From: Lachnospiraceae bacterium
GTDB lineage: Bacteria > Bacillota > Clostridia > Lachnospirales > Lachnospiraceae
DNA length: 51,400 nucleotides
Direction of reading: 5' to 3'
Assembly: GCA_015057635.1 (NCBI GenBank)
Contig: SVEB01000003.1
Coordinates: 1 to 51,400, forward strand
Every line of letters begins with the position of its first letter. Position 1 is the stretch's first letter. The notes beneath the pieces are model-generated. The model saw only the letters and a list, made by a program, of their open reading frames with translations, was not told where the DNA came from and did no database searches. Below, piece by piece: positions 41,590 to 50,677 of the stretch. The translations under genes were made by a program, and so were the position numbers.

Positions 41590-41705
41590 AAATAGAAGAG
41601 CAGCAAAAGCAAGGACAGCAAAAACGAAAGTAAGAACAGTAAAAGCAAGAACAGTGAAAGAAAGTACAAGGCTGAAAAAGCAAGTACAAGGCTGACATAG
41701 GGCAG
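41590..41705 (+). repeat. Purine-rich imperfect repeats upstream of ispG
   Basis: Units such as AGCAAAAGCAAGGACAG, AGTAAAAGCAAGAACAG and AAGTACAAGGCTGA (twice) recur over about 115 bases with a loose period of 18. No long ORF reads through. It might be a decayed low-complexity coding stretch or simply slippage-prone spacer. The rest of 41,512-41,920 shows only AT-rich leader. Confidence 0.6.
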
Positions 41706-41920
41706 ATTAAAAGCTGAAATTTGGAATAGTATTAGAAAAGTATTTAAAAGTTAAGCTTGAAAAATGAGAGCAAGGTATAGTAATATGACTTGTGAATACA
41801 AAAGATAGAATATGAGATAAAGAAGTTAAAATAGTGAAAAGAAATAGAAAAGTAAAATAGAGGGATCCCAAAGGATGCTTTTATATACGAAATTTTATAA
41901 ATATGGCTTGGAGGCTTATT

Positions 41921-42982
41921 ATGTATCGTGATAATACGAAAGTGATTCAGATCGGCAATCGAAAAATCGGTGGAGGCAATCCGGTTTTAATTCAGTCTAT
42001 GACTAATACAAAGACAGAGGATGTGGCAGCGACAGTTGCACAGATTCTTGAGTTAGAGGCCGCAGGATGCGATATTATCCGTTGTGCGGTACCGACAATG
42101 GAAGCGGCGCTTGCACTAAAGGAGATTAAGAAACAGATTCATATTCCTCTTGTTGCAGATATTCATTTTGATTATCGTCTTGCAATCGCAGCAATGGAAA
42201 ATGGAGCAGATAAGATCCGTATCAATCCGGGCAATATCGGAAGCCTTGACCGTGTGAAAGCAGTTGTGGAAGTGGCAAAGGAAAGAAATATTCCAATCCG
42301 TGTGGGGGTTAACAGTGGTTCTCTCGAAAAGGATATTTTAGAGAAGTATGGTCATGTGACTGCAGAAGGGCTTGTGGAAAGCGCACTGGATAAGGTGAAG
42401 GTGATTGAGGAACTTGGATATGATAACCTGGTTATCAGCATTAAGTCTTCCGATGTTTTAATGTGTGTAAAGGCTCATGAACTGATTGCACAGAAGACGA
42501 AGTATCCTCTTCATGTTGGTATTACAGAGTCCGGATCGATCGTGGCAGGTAATATTAAGTCTTCTATCGGATTAGGATTGATCTTACATCAGGGGATCGG
42601 CGATACCATCCGTGTGTCTTTAACAGATCGTCCGGTTGAGGAGATTCGTTCTGCCAAGCTGATTTTAAAGACATTAGGCCTTAGAAAAGGCGGCGTGGAA
42701 GTGGTTTCCTGCCCAACTTGTGGACGTACGAACATCGATCTGATCGGCCTTGCAAAACAGGTAGAAGAGATGGTTCAGGAATATGACCTGGATATTAAGG
42801 TGGCTGTTATGGGCTGCGTAGTAAACGGACCTGGTGAGGCGAAGGAAGCGGATCTTGGTATTGCCGGTGGTAATAAAGTGGGCATTATCATCAAAAAGGG
42901 CGAGGTGATCCGTAACGTCCCAGAATCCGAACTCCTTCCGGAACTTAAGAAGGAACTGGATTTATTAAGCAAGCAGAAGTAG
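41921..42982 (+). CDS. ispG: 4-hydroxy-3-methylbut-2-en-1-yl diphosphate synthase
   Basis: A 353-residue [4Fe-4S] enzyme, the penultimate step of the MEP pathway, making HMBPP from MEcPP. The N-terminal TIM barrel opens VIQIGNRKIGGGNPVLIQSM. The iron-sulphur ligands are in CPTCGRTNIDL and CVVNGPGEAKEADLG in the last third. I chose the ATG at 41921 because TTGGAGG lies about 8 bases upstream; the ATG at 41903 has none. In many Clostridia ispG is followed closely by polC, but here about 7.7 kb intervene. A terminator follows at 43003. Confidence 0.96.
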   Translation: MYRDNTKVIQIGNRKIGGGNPVLIQSMTNTKTEDVAATVAQILELEAAGCDIIRCAVPTMEAALALKEIKKQIHIPLVADIHFDYRLAIAAMENGADKIRINPGNIGSLDRVKAVVEVAKERNIPIRVGVNSGSLEKDILEKYGHVTAEGLVESALDKVKVIEELGYDNLVISIKSSDVLMCVKAHELIAQKTKYPLHVGITESGSIVAGNIKSSIGLGLILHQGIGDTIRVSLTDRPVEEIRSAKLILKTLGLRKGGVEVVSCPTCGRTNIDLIGLAKQVEEMVQEYDLDIKVAVMGCVVNGPGEAKEADLGIAGGNKVGIIIKKGEVIRNVPESELLPELKKELDLLSKQK

Positions 42983-43002
42983 AGTTTTAGCTATAAGGGT
43001 AT

Positions 43003-43077
43003 AAAAAAGAGTGGGAGAATTTCCGGCTATCAGACAGAAAAATACGGTCTGTTAGTCAGAAATTCTCTCACTTTTTG
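43003..43077 (+). terminator. Terminator after ispG
   Basis: AGTGGGAGAATTTC (43010-43023) and GAAATTCTCTCACT (43059-43072) form a 14-bp stem, followed by TTTTT. An inner pair, CAGAC/GTCTG, sits in the loop. Confidence 0.88.
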
Positions 43078-43532
43078 TCTGTCTTGATGCTTTATATTTG
43101 GTTTGTCTGGACAGGAAGAAAGTTTCTATCGGGAATTGACAATAAATGAGAGATGCTTCGCAATAGATAGTTAGAAAAGCGGTAAGAAAGGTGAAATAAT
43201 AAAAGTGACTTATGAAAAAAATAGGGACAAATGAGTTCAAATGGTAAGCAGTGCAGTGCTCTTAAAAAGAATACTTTTATTCTGCTTAATTGGTGCTCTA
43301 ATTAGATATAGCAGTTAATTGTCGGAGCCTTTCTGCTTATTGGGCTGTTATCATCATCTCAACCTTTCGTAATCGTAAATACAACCCCAAAATACTATTT
43401 GAGAAAATACAAAAAGATAATTCATGTAATATGGATGCGGAGGATAAAGCCATTCCATGATTGAAACAGAAACGGGGTTATGGAAAGGCGGTGAAATGGG
43501 GTGAAGTTATAGCATTTGAAAGGAGAAGGGTT
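43078..43532 (+). other. Gene-free leader of the xylanase gene
   Basis: About 450 bases with no supportable gene. TTGACA at 43136-43141 is a good -35, but no good -10 follows at 17 bases. A short frame starts at ATG 43457 after GGAGG and is quickly closed; it is probably an unused ribosome site. The stretch may hold regulatory sites for the xylanase, but I could not identify them. Confidence 0.5.
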
Positions 43533-46500
43533 ATGAATGCGAAGCAAAGTGTTGTTTTGAAACGGCTGTTGGCTATCGTCTTAATGATTGCAATGGTATT
43601 TACCGGTAGTCCATTTGGAATCATGAATGTACAGGCAGCCGCCACAAGAAGGGTACCTGTATTAAAACAGTCAGATTACAGGTATATGTTAGTCGGAACT
43701 AAGTATGCATTTGATATTGCAAACAAAATTTCCGATTCTGATTACAAATGGAGCAGCAGTAACAAGTCAGTAGCAACAGTCAGTAAGAAGGGTGTAGTAA
43801 AAGCAGTTAAAGAAGGGACAGCTACGATTACATGTAAGATTACTTCCACGAAAGGGAACTATACGTTAACCGCAACCGTATATGTGAAAGGGGAATCAAA
43901 GAAACCAGCTTCTTCGGTTACAATCTCCAATAAGATCGGAAGCATGTTAATCGGTGAATCTTATGATTTTGACCTGGCCTATCCGACCAAAGATACAAGT
44001 GACTTTATCAACTGGTCCACAAGTAATCCGAATATTGCGACGGTGAATGAGGACGGTATGGTAACTGTATTACGGAAGGGGACATTTACAATAAAGGCCA
44101 CTGCATTAAACGGCAAAGTCTCTGATAAAGTGACCATTACCGCAACAGCGAATGCATCAGTTGCAAACCAGGCAGAATTAGAACGTGCACTTGCTGTGAA
44201 TAATGCAGGGGAAATCCGAATTAATACAAAAGAGCAGGAAGAGTTCGTAATTCCGAAGGGAAATTATAAGAATACAAGATTGGTAGTGAATGCTTTGAAT
44301 GCTTCCATCAAGAACAGCGGAGTATTTAAAGAAATCGAAATCAGAGCAATGAAAGAAAAAGCATGGGAAGAGCTTGCAAAAGGGAATGTAGTTAAGCTGT
44401 ATTCGGATGCTGCTATCATTGTAGAAAATGGCGCTGAACTGAATGTTTGGGCCTTAGATGAAGGTGTAAACGCTGGTTTTGAAGTGAACGGGAGCTTAAA
44501 ACTTTCTGCAAAAGCGGCTTGCAATATCAATATCAAGGGTGCAGCAGGCAGTGTCCCTGAAGTTGTTGTGACAGCAGATGATGTGACGATTGATACCGAA
44601 TTAGCAATTAACCTGGAAGCTACAAAGAAAGTAACGCTTGTGTTAGCTGATAAAGAAGCAGCGAATACAACGGTGAAAGTATCAAGCAAAGATGTAATCC
44701 CGGTAGTTAAAGGGGATGGAAAGGTTAAAGTAGATGTAAACGGAACAATTGTAGAAGTAGGAGAGATTAAGATTACCCTTACCCCGACCGAATCTGTTGT
44801 ACATACAACATCGGCGCCGAACCCAACGAAGGCTCCGACAACAGCACCAACACAGGTGCCAACGGCAACACCAACGGTAGCACCAACAGCTGTACCAACA
44901 CAGATTCCAACGATTGCGCCAACAGCTGTACCAACGGAAACTCCAACGATAGTACCAACGGCGGCTCCGACTGTGACCCCTGTCCCAGTCAATGATAATG
45001 GGCTTGATTCAGAGGGCAGAATGGTAGCTAATTTTGGATCACCGGTAATTGATGGTGAGATTGATGAAGTATGGGATAAGGCAGTTGCAGTATCTCCTTT
45101 GATTGCCTCGGCGAATACGGATGTATCGGCTGTCTTTAAGGTGTTATGGGACGATAATGCAATCTATATATTAGCTAAGGTAAAAGACAGTAACCTGTCT
45201 GTACAGTCAGGGGATGCTTATCAGCAGGATTCTATCGAAATCTTTATGGATGAGAATGATGATAAGACAAAGGATTATGGCTCAGACGATCTGCATTTCA
45301 GAGTAAACTATGAAAATATGCAGACAGTGGATAAAGGGGATGGAAAACGTTTCTACACAGCTGCAAAGGTTGTGGATGACGGATATCTGATTGAAGCAAG
45401 AATCGCATTTCAGGATGTTCCACAGCTTGAGAAAGTAATGGGATTTGATTTACAGGTCAATGTGGCAGAAGGAAACAGCCGATCCGCAACACTGAATGTC
45501 TTTGATCGTACAGGAAGCGGCTGGAATAATACTGCTGTGTTTGGGGATATCATCCTTGCCGGACGGAATGCAGATGATGTGTCCGGATTGAATCCATATG
45601 ATTTAATGAGTCTGATTGCAATCGCTGAAAAAATGGATGTAAGCGGCTATTACAATGGCTATGTGGTAACGGAATGCATCGCTGCTGCAAAGGCAGTATT
45701 AGCGGATGAAAATGCAACACAGGCTGATATTGATGAACAGTATGAGCGTTTGTCCGCAGCAATCAGTGAGTTAAGGATTTCCTCCAATCCAATCGTTGAT
45801 CATGCTCTTGTCGTTGGTCAGTCAATTGGTGATACTGTGACCTTAACAGCAGATCAGGATCTGGAGTGGACAGTAGCCGATCCTTCCGTAGCTGAGCTGT
45901 CAGAAGTAACAGGCAAAACCACAATCGTTACATTTAAGGGGAAAGGGCGTACGACTGTTACAGCGACTGCGGCTGACGGAAATACAAGCGTAGTAAGAGT
46001 GGTAGTAGAAGATACGATTGCATACTATGAGGATTTTGAAGATAATAGACACCTTGTGAGCAAATTATATGGTTCTGGTTCTTATTCGATCAAGGCGAAT
46101 ATGGGACAGTCCGGAAATGGTCTGCAGGTTACGAATTACGGTACAGCAGGCGGATGTATCTTCTTAAAGGATTCCACCGGAACATTTATGGAAATGGCAC
46201 CGGGAGATGCTACGGTAGCAGGTAAATCCTATTATGTTGCATTTGCAGTGAAGCTTGGAAGCGCACTTCTTAAGGAAGATGTCCAGTTAAAGCTTTTTGC
46301 AGGTAAGGATGGTGTATTTAGTTATGTGAATGCACAGGAACTTACAACGGTTACAGCTACAAATGACAGCTGGACGTTAGTCGAAGCTGAATTTACGCTT
46401 CCGGAAGACATCAATTATTGCCGTGTCGGATTCTTAGTTCCGGATGGAGCTGGGGAAGCATTTTATGTAGATGATGTAGTAATTATGGAAATTGATCGTG

Positions 46501-49500
46501 GTCCGGTTTTAATTACGAAAGAGACGCTGAATAAATCAGAACTGAAATTGAGCGTTGGAAATAGCTATGTATTGGAGGCAGAATTAGCTCCTTGGGATAC
46601 AACAGCGAATACCGCTATTACCTTTACAAGTGCTGATCCGACTGTTGCTGCGGTTGATGAAAATGGTACTGTTACGGCAGTGAGCGCCGGTACTACGACA
46701 ATCACAGCTGCTACAACAAATGAAACGATTACGGGACAGCCGTTAGAAGCTACCTGCACCGTTACTGTTTTAGATAACATTGAGCTGTGGTTAAATCGCA
46801 AAGTGATTGCATTTAATTCCACATCCGATCAGTATCAGCTTGTAGCAAATACCGATGACATGCTTACCTATACAAGCAGTGACGAAGAAGTTGCAGAAGT
46901 TTCTCAAACAGGACTTATTACAGCTGTTTCCGAAGGTGTTGCAACGATCACGGCATCTGCCGGTGCAGGAAATGAATATGAATGTACGGTATATGTAAAC
47001 AAGAATATGGTTCAATATCTTGATTTTGAAGAAGAGGAAACCTATACGGTAAGCGGCACTGCTAAGGTTGTAGAGGACGAAGCATATAGCGGGGTGAAAT
47101 CACTGTATCTGACACCGGATCAGAACTATAGAGGCCTATATTGGCAGTATGAGAATGTGACAACAGACAAGCAGAGCTTTCATGTATCTGCTTATGTGAA
47201 AGCTGAGAAAGGGACGAAACTTCGTTTCTTAGATACGGACAATGGCTGGTCTGTCTTAAATACGATAGAAGCAAATGGGGAATGGCAGTTATTTTCCACT
47301 ACCGTTACTTTGGCAGCAGGCGCAAAGACTTGCCTTAGAATTTCCCCATATGATGATGAGAATATGGTTCCATATTATGTAGACTGTTTCTATGTTGCAA
47401 AAGAAGCATCTTATATCAGCCTGTATCAGACTTATGCGGATTTATTCAAAATCGGTGTGGCGATCAGTGATACCGGTATTCAAAGTGCTTCAGTGACTGG
47501 GCTTGTAAAGAAGCAGTACAACAGCATTACGCCTGAGAATTCACTAAAACCGGAAATATTATTAAATCAGACGAAGAGCAAGGAGACTGGTGAGGTTTCC
47601 ATTAATGAAAATCGTCTGGACGACTACTGCAAGTATGCAATCGAGAATGGATTATTAATGAGAGGTCATACGTTAGTATGGCATAGTCAGACGCCTAAGT
47701 GGCTTTTTTGTGAAGGTTTTAATGCAAGCAATGCTTATGTATCCAAAGAAGTAATGGATCAGCGTCTGGAAAGCTATATCAAAACAATCATGGATTATTG
47801 CAAGACCAATTATCCGGGAGTGATTTATGCATGGGATGTATGTAATGAAGTCGTATCCGCTAAAGGCAATCCTTCCATGGCAAATTACTGGCATGACGTA
47901 TATGGGGATTATTCTTATGTAGCAGATGCATTTAAGTATGCAAGACAGTATGCAGAAGAAGGAACCAAGTTATATTATAATGATTATAACTGCTACCAGC
48001 CGGGAAAAGCAGAAGAGATCCTGTCCTTCTTAGAAGGGGTGAAAGCGGCCGGAAATATTGATGGTATTGGTATGCAGTCTCATTTGAGCATCGGTTATCC
48101 GTCCGTATCCATGGTTACAGACACAATTGATAAGTTTGCAGCAGCAGGCTATGATGTTCAGATTACGGAGCTGGATATTGGCGTTGGCGGATCAAAAGCA
48201 CCGACAGCAGAGCAGAGCGCAGCACAGGCTGAGATGTATGGAAAATTATTCGAAGGATTAGTTGAAAAAGCGGATAAAATCTCAAGTGTTACATTCTGGG
48301 GCGTTTCCGATGATGTATCCTGGAGAACACCGGAAGAACCGCTGATCTATGACAGTAAACTAAATGAAAAAGATTCTTATTATAAGATAATCGCGGCAGC
48401 AAATAAAAAAATAGAGTTAGACTATGATGCCATGATTGCAAGATCCTTATTAAGCGCAGGGAACAATTATCGTTTTAAACAAGTATTAGCAAAAGCAGTT
48501 TCCGGCGGAGCAGTAAGCGGAAGCTCGATTAGCGGAAGTTCGATTACCGTTGCTTATATTGGTGGATCCATCACAGAAGGAGCAAACTCAGAAGCAAATA
48601 AGACATATGCTGCCCTTTCTTATCAGGCGTTCTTAGATACATTCCATTTGGATTCTGAGAATGTGAATTATGTGAATGCAGGTATCAGTGGCACTTCCAG
48701 TGCATTAGGCATTATTCGTTACGAAAGAGATGTTGCAGTATACGAACCGGACGTTGTATTCATCGAATTCGCAGTAAATGATTATCAGGAGCCGACAGGC
48801 GGAGAAGCCTATGAAAGCCTGATCCGCGAGATATTAGCTTCCGAAAATCATCCGGCAGTCGTTTTAGTATTTAGTGTATTTAAATCCGGCTACACAATGC
48901 AGGAAACATATAAAAAGCTTGGAGAAAAGTATAATCTGCCAATGATCAGCATCAGTGATGCGATTTTGCCGGAAATCAACGACAATCATACGCTGACAGA
49001 GGATGAGTTTTTCTCGGATCTTTATCATCCAACGGATTACGGTCATCAGATCATGGCAGACTGTATCAAGCATCTTTTTGAAACATGGAACGCATCCGAA
49101 GAAGATGTGGACGTTGAAATTCCAGAAGATACGGTATTCGGCAATTCCTATGAAGGCATGAAGATGATTGAAAATGACACAGAATCGGTTATCATTGAAA
49201 AAGGTGGATTTGATACCGTTGATACGGCAGTGCTTGGATATCGCTATAACAGAGGTATCACATTTGCAAAGAACTGGAAGCATGATGGCACAAGTTCAAA
49301 TGAGAGCTTCGTAATGACGATGAATGGAAAGAATCTGATGATTGCGTATAAACAGTCATCCAATAGCAATGCCGGCAGTGTTGATGTGTATGTTGATGGC
49401 GTTTTTGTTAAAACAATTGACAGCTATAGCAACGGTGCTTACAATAACCCGCTTCCGGCAGTGATCTTTAACGATGAAGCAGCAGCAGAGCATGTGGTAG

Positions 49501-49568
49501 AGATTAAGATGCATGCAGGTGATGAAGGTAAAGAATTTACAATTCTTGCATTTGGTTATACCGAGTAA
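43533..49568 (+). CDS. Giant secreted modular GH10 xylanase with SGNH esterase domain
   Basis: A 2,011-residue extracellular enzyme. Signal peptide at about 1-36, ending VQAAA. Order by rough residue: two BIG2-like domains (46-205), a region of unclear fold, a Pro/Thr linker (424-486), CBM9 (490-683), a FIVAR-like helical stretch (683-750), a BIG2-like domain (753-826), a CBM22/CBM4-like domain (828-988), two BIG2-like domains (990-1156), a CBM-like domain (1158-1290), GH10 (1291-1633), a Ser-rich linker, SGNH esterase (1663-1853) and a C-terminal beta-domain. GH10 acid/base is Glu1439 (DVCNEVV) and nucleophile Glu1546 (ITELDIG). Esterase residues are Ser1679 (GGSITEG), Asp1829 and His1832 (DLYHP). 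It likely cuts and deacetylates xylan. No SLH, dockerin or LPXTG anchor is seen. I chose the ATG at 43533 after AAAGGAGA rather than the TTG at 43461. The gene interrupts the ispG-polC neighbourhood. Confidence 0.93.
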   Translation: MNAKQSVVLKRLLAIVLMIAMVFTGSPFGIMNVQAAATRRVPVLKQSDYRYMLVGTKYAFDIANKISDSDYKWSSSNKSVATVSKKGVVKAVKEGTATITCKITSTKGNYTLTATVYVKGESKKPASSVTISNKIGSMLIGESYDFDLAYPTKDTSDFINWSTSNPNIATVNEDGMVTVLRKGTFTIKATALNGKVSDKVTITATANASVANQAELERALAVNNAGEIRINTKEQEEFVIPKGNYKNTRLVVNALNASIKNSGVFKEIEIRAMKEKAWEELAKGNVVKLYSDAAIIVENGAELNVWALDEGVNAGFEVNGSLKLSAKAACNINIKGAAGSVPEVVVTADDVTIDTELAINLEATKKVTLVLADKEAANTTVKVSSKDVIPVVKGDGKVKVDVNGTIVEVGEIKITLTPTESVVHTTSAPNPTKAPTTAPTQVPTATPTVAPTAVPTQIPTIAPTAVPTETPTIVPTAAPTVTPVPVNDNGLDSEGRMVANFGSPVIDGEIDEVWDKAVAVSPLIASANTDVSAVFKVLWDDNAIYILAKVKDSNLSVQSGDAYQQDSIEIFMDENDDKTKDYGSDDLHFRVNYENMQTVDKGDGKRFYTAAKVVDDGYLIEARIAFQDVPQLEKVMGFDLQVNVAEGNSRSATLNVFDRTGSGWNNTAVFGDIILAGRNADDVSGLNPYDLMSLIAIAEKMDVSGYYNGYVVTECIAAAKAVLADENATQADIDEQYERLSAAISELRISSNPIVDHALVVGQSIGDTVTLTADQDLEWTVADPSVAELSEVTGKTTIVTFKGKGRTTVTATAADGNTSVVRVVVEDTIAYYEDFEDNRHLVSKLYGSGSYSIKANMGQSGNGLQVTNYGTAGGCIFLKDSTGTFMEMAPGDATVAGKSYYVAFAVKLGSALLKEDVQLKLFAGKDGVFSYVNAQELTTVTATNDSWTLVEAEFTLPEDINYCRVGFLVPDGAGEAFYVDDVVIMEIDRGPVLITKETLNKSELKLSVGNSYVLEAELAPWDTTANTAITFTSADPTVAAVDENGTVTAVSAGTTTITAATTNETITGQPLEATCTVTVLDNIELWLNRKVIAFNSTSDQYQLVANTDDMLTYTSSDEEVAEVSQTGLITAVSEGVATITASAGAGNEYECTVYVNKNMVQYLDFEEEETYTVSGTAKVVEDEAYSGVKSLYLTPDQNYRGLYWQYENVTTDKQSFHVSAYVKAEKGTKLRFLDTDNGWSVLNTIEANGEWQLFSTTVTLAAGAKTCLRISPYDDENMVPYYVDCFYVAKEASYISLYQTYADLFKIGVAISDTGIQSASVTGLVKKQYNSITPENSLKPEILLNQTKSKETGEVSINENRLDDYCKYAIENGLLMRGHTLVWHSQTPKWLFCEGFNASNAYVSKEVMDQRLESYIKTIMDYCKTNYPGVIYAWDVCNEVVSAKGNPSMANYWHDVYGDYSYVADAFKYARQYAEEGTKLYYNDYNCYQPGKAEEILSFLEGVKAAGNIDGIGMQSHLSIGYPSVSMVTDTIDKFAAAGYDVQITELDIGVGGSKAPTAEQSAAQAEMYGKLFEGLVEKADKISSVTFWGVSDDVSWRTPEEPLIYDSKLNEKDSYYKIIAAANKKIELDYDAMIARSLLSAGNNYRFKQVLAKAVSGGAVSGSSISGSSITVAYIGGSITEGANSEANKTYAALSYQAFLDTFHLDSENVNYVNAGISGTSSALGIIRYERDVAVYEPDVVFIEFAVNDYQEPTGGEAYESLIREILASENHPAVVLVFSVFKSGYTMQETYKKLGEKYNLPMISISDAILPEINDNHTLTEDEFFSDLYHPTDYGHQIMADCIKHLFETWNASEEDVDVEIPEDTVFGNSYEGMKMIENDTESVIIEKGGFDTVDTAVLGYRYNRGITFAKNWKHDGTSSNESFVMTMNGKNLMIAYKQSSNSNAGSVDVYVDGVFVKTIDSYSNGAYNNPLPAVIFNDEAAAEHVVEIKMHAGDEGKEFTILAFGYTE
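44815..44990 (+). repeat. Pro/Thr-rich linker repeats in the xylanase gene
   Basis: About 175 bases encode APT-x-VPT-x-APT units with nucleotide blocks such as CCAACAGCTGTACCAAC repeated imperfectly. The antisense strand stays open for 242 codons as a side effect. Such linkers are often O-glycosylated and change length by slippage. Confidence 0.85.
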
Positions 49569-49629
49569 GTATTGACGTGATCTTTAGATTTTTCGATACT
49601 GGAAAAAAATAAGCCCGTCATTTAAACAT

Positions 49630-49666
49630 AAAAAGTCTATTGGCATTGCTACCAATAGACTTTTTT
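49630..49666 (+). terminator. Terminator of the xylanase gene
   Basis: AAAAAGTCTATTGG (49630-49643) and CCAATAGACTTTTT (49652-49665) form a 14-bp perfect stem with an eight-base loop, ending in a T-run. The A-run on the left makes it bidirectional. Confidence 0.93.
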
Positions 49667-49861
49667 GCATGAAATGATGCCGTAAACTTAGCTATTGACA
49701 TCACTTTTGGCATCACGTAAAATTAAAGAATTGGAATAAATCATAATCTAGTCCTATCTTTTGTTCTGTATATCCCAGGGCCCCTGTTATTTTACACAGT
49801 TAAACTCCAAAGATTGAAATAAGTTTTTTGATACATAATAGAATTGAAGGAGGAAGCTAGC

Positions 49862-50500
49862 ATGGCTTATGAGAAGAGAAGAGAGGCAGAAAAGGAAGCC
49901 TTAAGACAAAAGGTGATTGAGGTAGCAGAAGGAGTCTTTCTTAATAAGGAATTTGACAATATATCGATTGATGAGATCGCGGATTTGGCAGGGATTACAA
50001 AGCGGAATATGCATCGCTTTTTTATAAATAAAAAGGATTTGTTTTATGCAGTGATGGAGAGGATTCTATCATTTTTAATGAGAATGTTAAAAGAGCAGAA
50101 GGAAAAGGAGACAGATCCTGCAAAGCAGCTGGAGACAGTGCTTTATCAGCTGTTTTTTAACTACTATAATAAGGCGGAGATTTTTCTTTTGTTTAATCGG
50201 TTCGCGATGTTAAAAAAGCAGACGGAATCCGCGATTCTGCCTCAGAGAGTTAGTTTCCTGGCGTGTTCGGAGCAAATGAGAGAAGCGTTTACAACTGTAT
50301 GTCAAAACGGAATAGACAAGGGACAGTTTCAGACGGAATTGTCAGCAAGAGAGGCAGCAGATCTGCTGATTGCGTCATCATTTGGACTTCTGGCTATGCA
50401 TGAGGTGCGAGTGGATAAAGAAAGCGATGAGCATTCGAAGATAGAAGACAGCAAAAAGTGGGCTTCGTTTATCGTAAAGGGGATAGGATATCAAGCATAG
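49862..50500 (+). CDS. TetR-family regulator
   Basis: A 212-residue regulator. Its DNA-binding region is VIEVAEGVFLNKEFDNISID, then EIADLAGITKRNMHRFFINKKDLFYAVM, a TetR domain with an unusual NMHRFF recognition segment in place of the usual Y-x-Y-F. The helical C-terminal domain is not specific. I use the ATG at 49862, with AAGGAGG eight bases upstream; the frame extends to a TTG at 49844. It lies between the xylanase and polC, after the xylanase terminator, on the same strand. Its target is unknown, and it may or may not control the xylanase. Confidence 0.9.
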   Translation: MAYEKRREAEKEALRQKVIEVAEGVFLNKEFDNISIDEIADLAGITKRNMHRFFINKKDLFYAVMERILSFLMRMLKEQKEKETDPAKQLETVLYQLFFNYYNKAEIFLLFNRFAMLKKQTESAILPQRVSFLACSEQMREAFTTVCQNGIDKGQFQTELSAREAADLLIASSFGLLAMHEVRVDKESDEHSKIEDSKKWASFIVKGIGYQA

Positions 50501-50677
50501 AATGTCGAATCTTAGCATGAATACCAGTAAATTTTTTCGATAAAATCATTGCAATTGAATACCGGAAATTTTATAATGATTGTTCAGGAATTGATTGAGA
50601 ATAGACAATTGTGATTCTTCATTTGGAAGGATTGCAGCTGTCTATTGATTTTGTTTAGATACGTAGGAGATGGGAAT
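50501..50677 (+). other. Leader of polC with short direct and inverted repeats
   Basis: TGAATACCAGTAAATTTTT (50518-50536) recurs as TGAATACCGGAAATTTTAT (from 50556), 38 bases apart. AATCATT (50544) and AATGATT (about 50574) form an inverted pair. GATAAAAT at about 50539 could be a -10. The rest holds no gene. Confidence 0.5.

Noticed and set aside
44264..44992. 242-codon minus-strand ORF rich in Val, Gly, Ala and Thr
   Set aside because: It is the antisense of the Pro/Thr linker and upstream part of the xylanase gene. The repeat composition keeps the frame open. It has no ribosome site and no family similarity.
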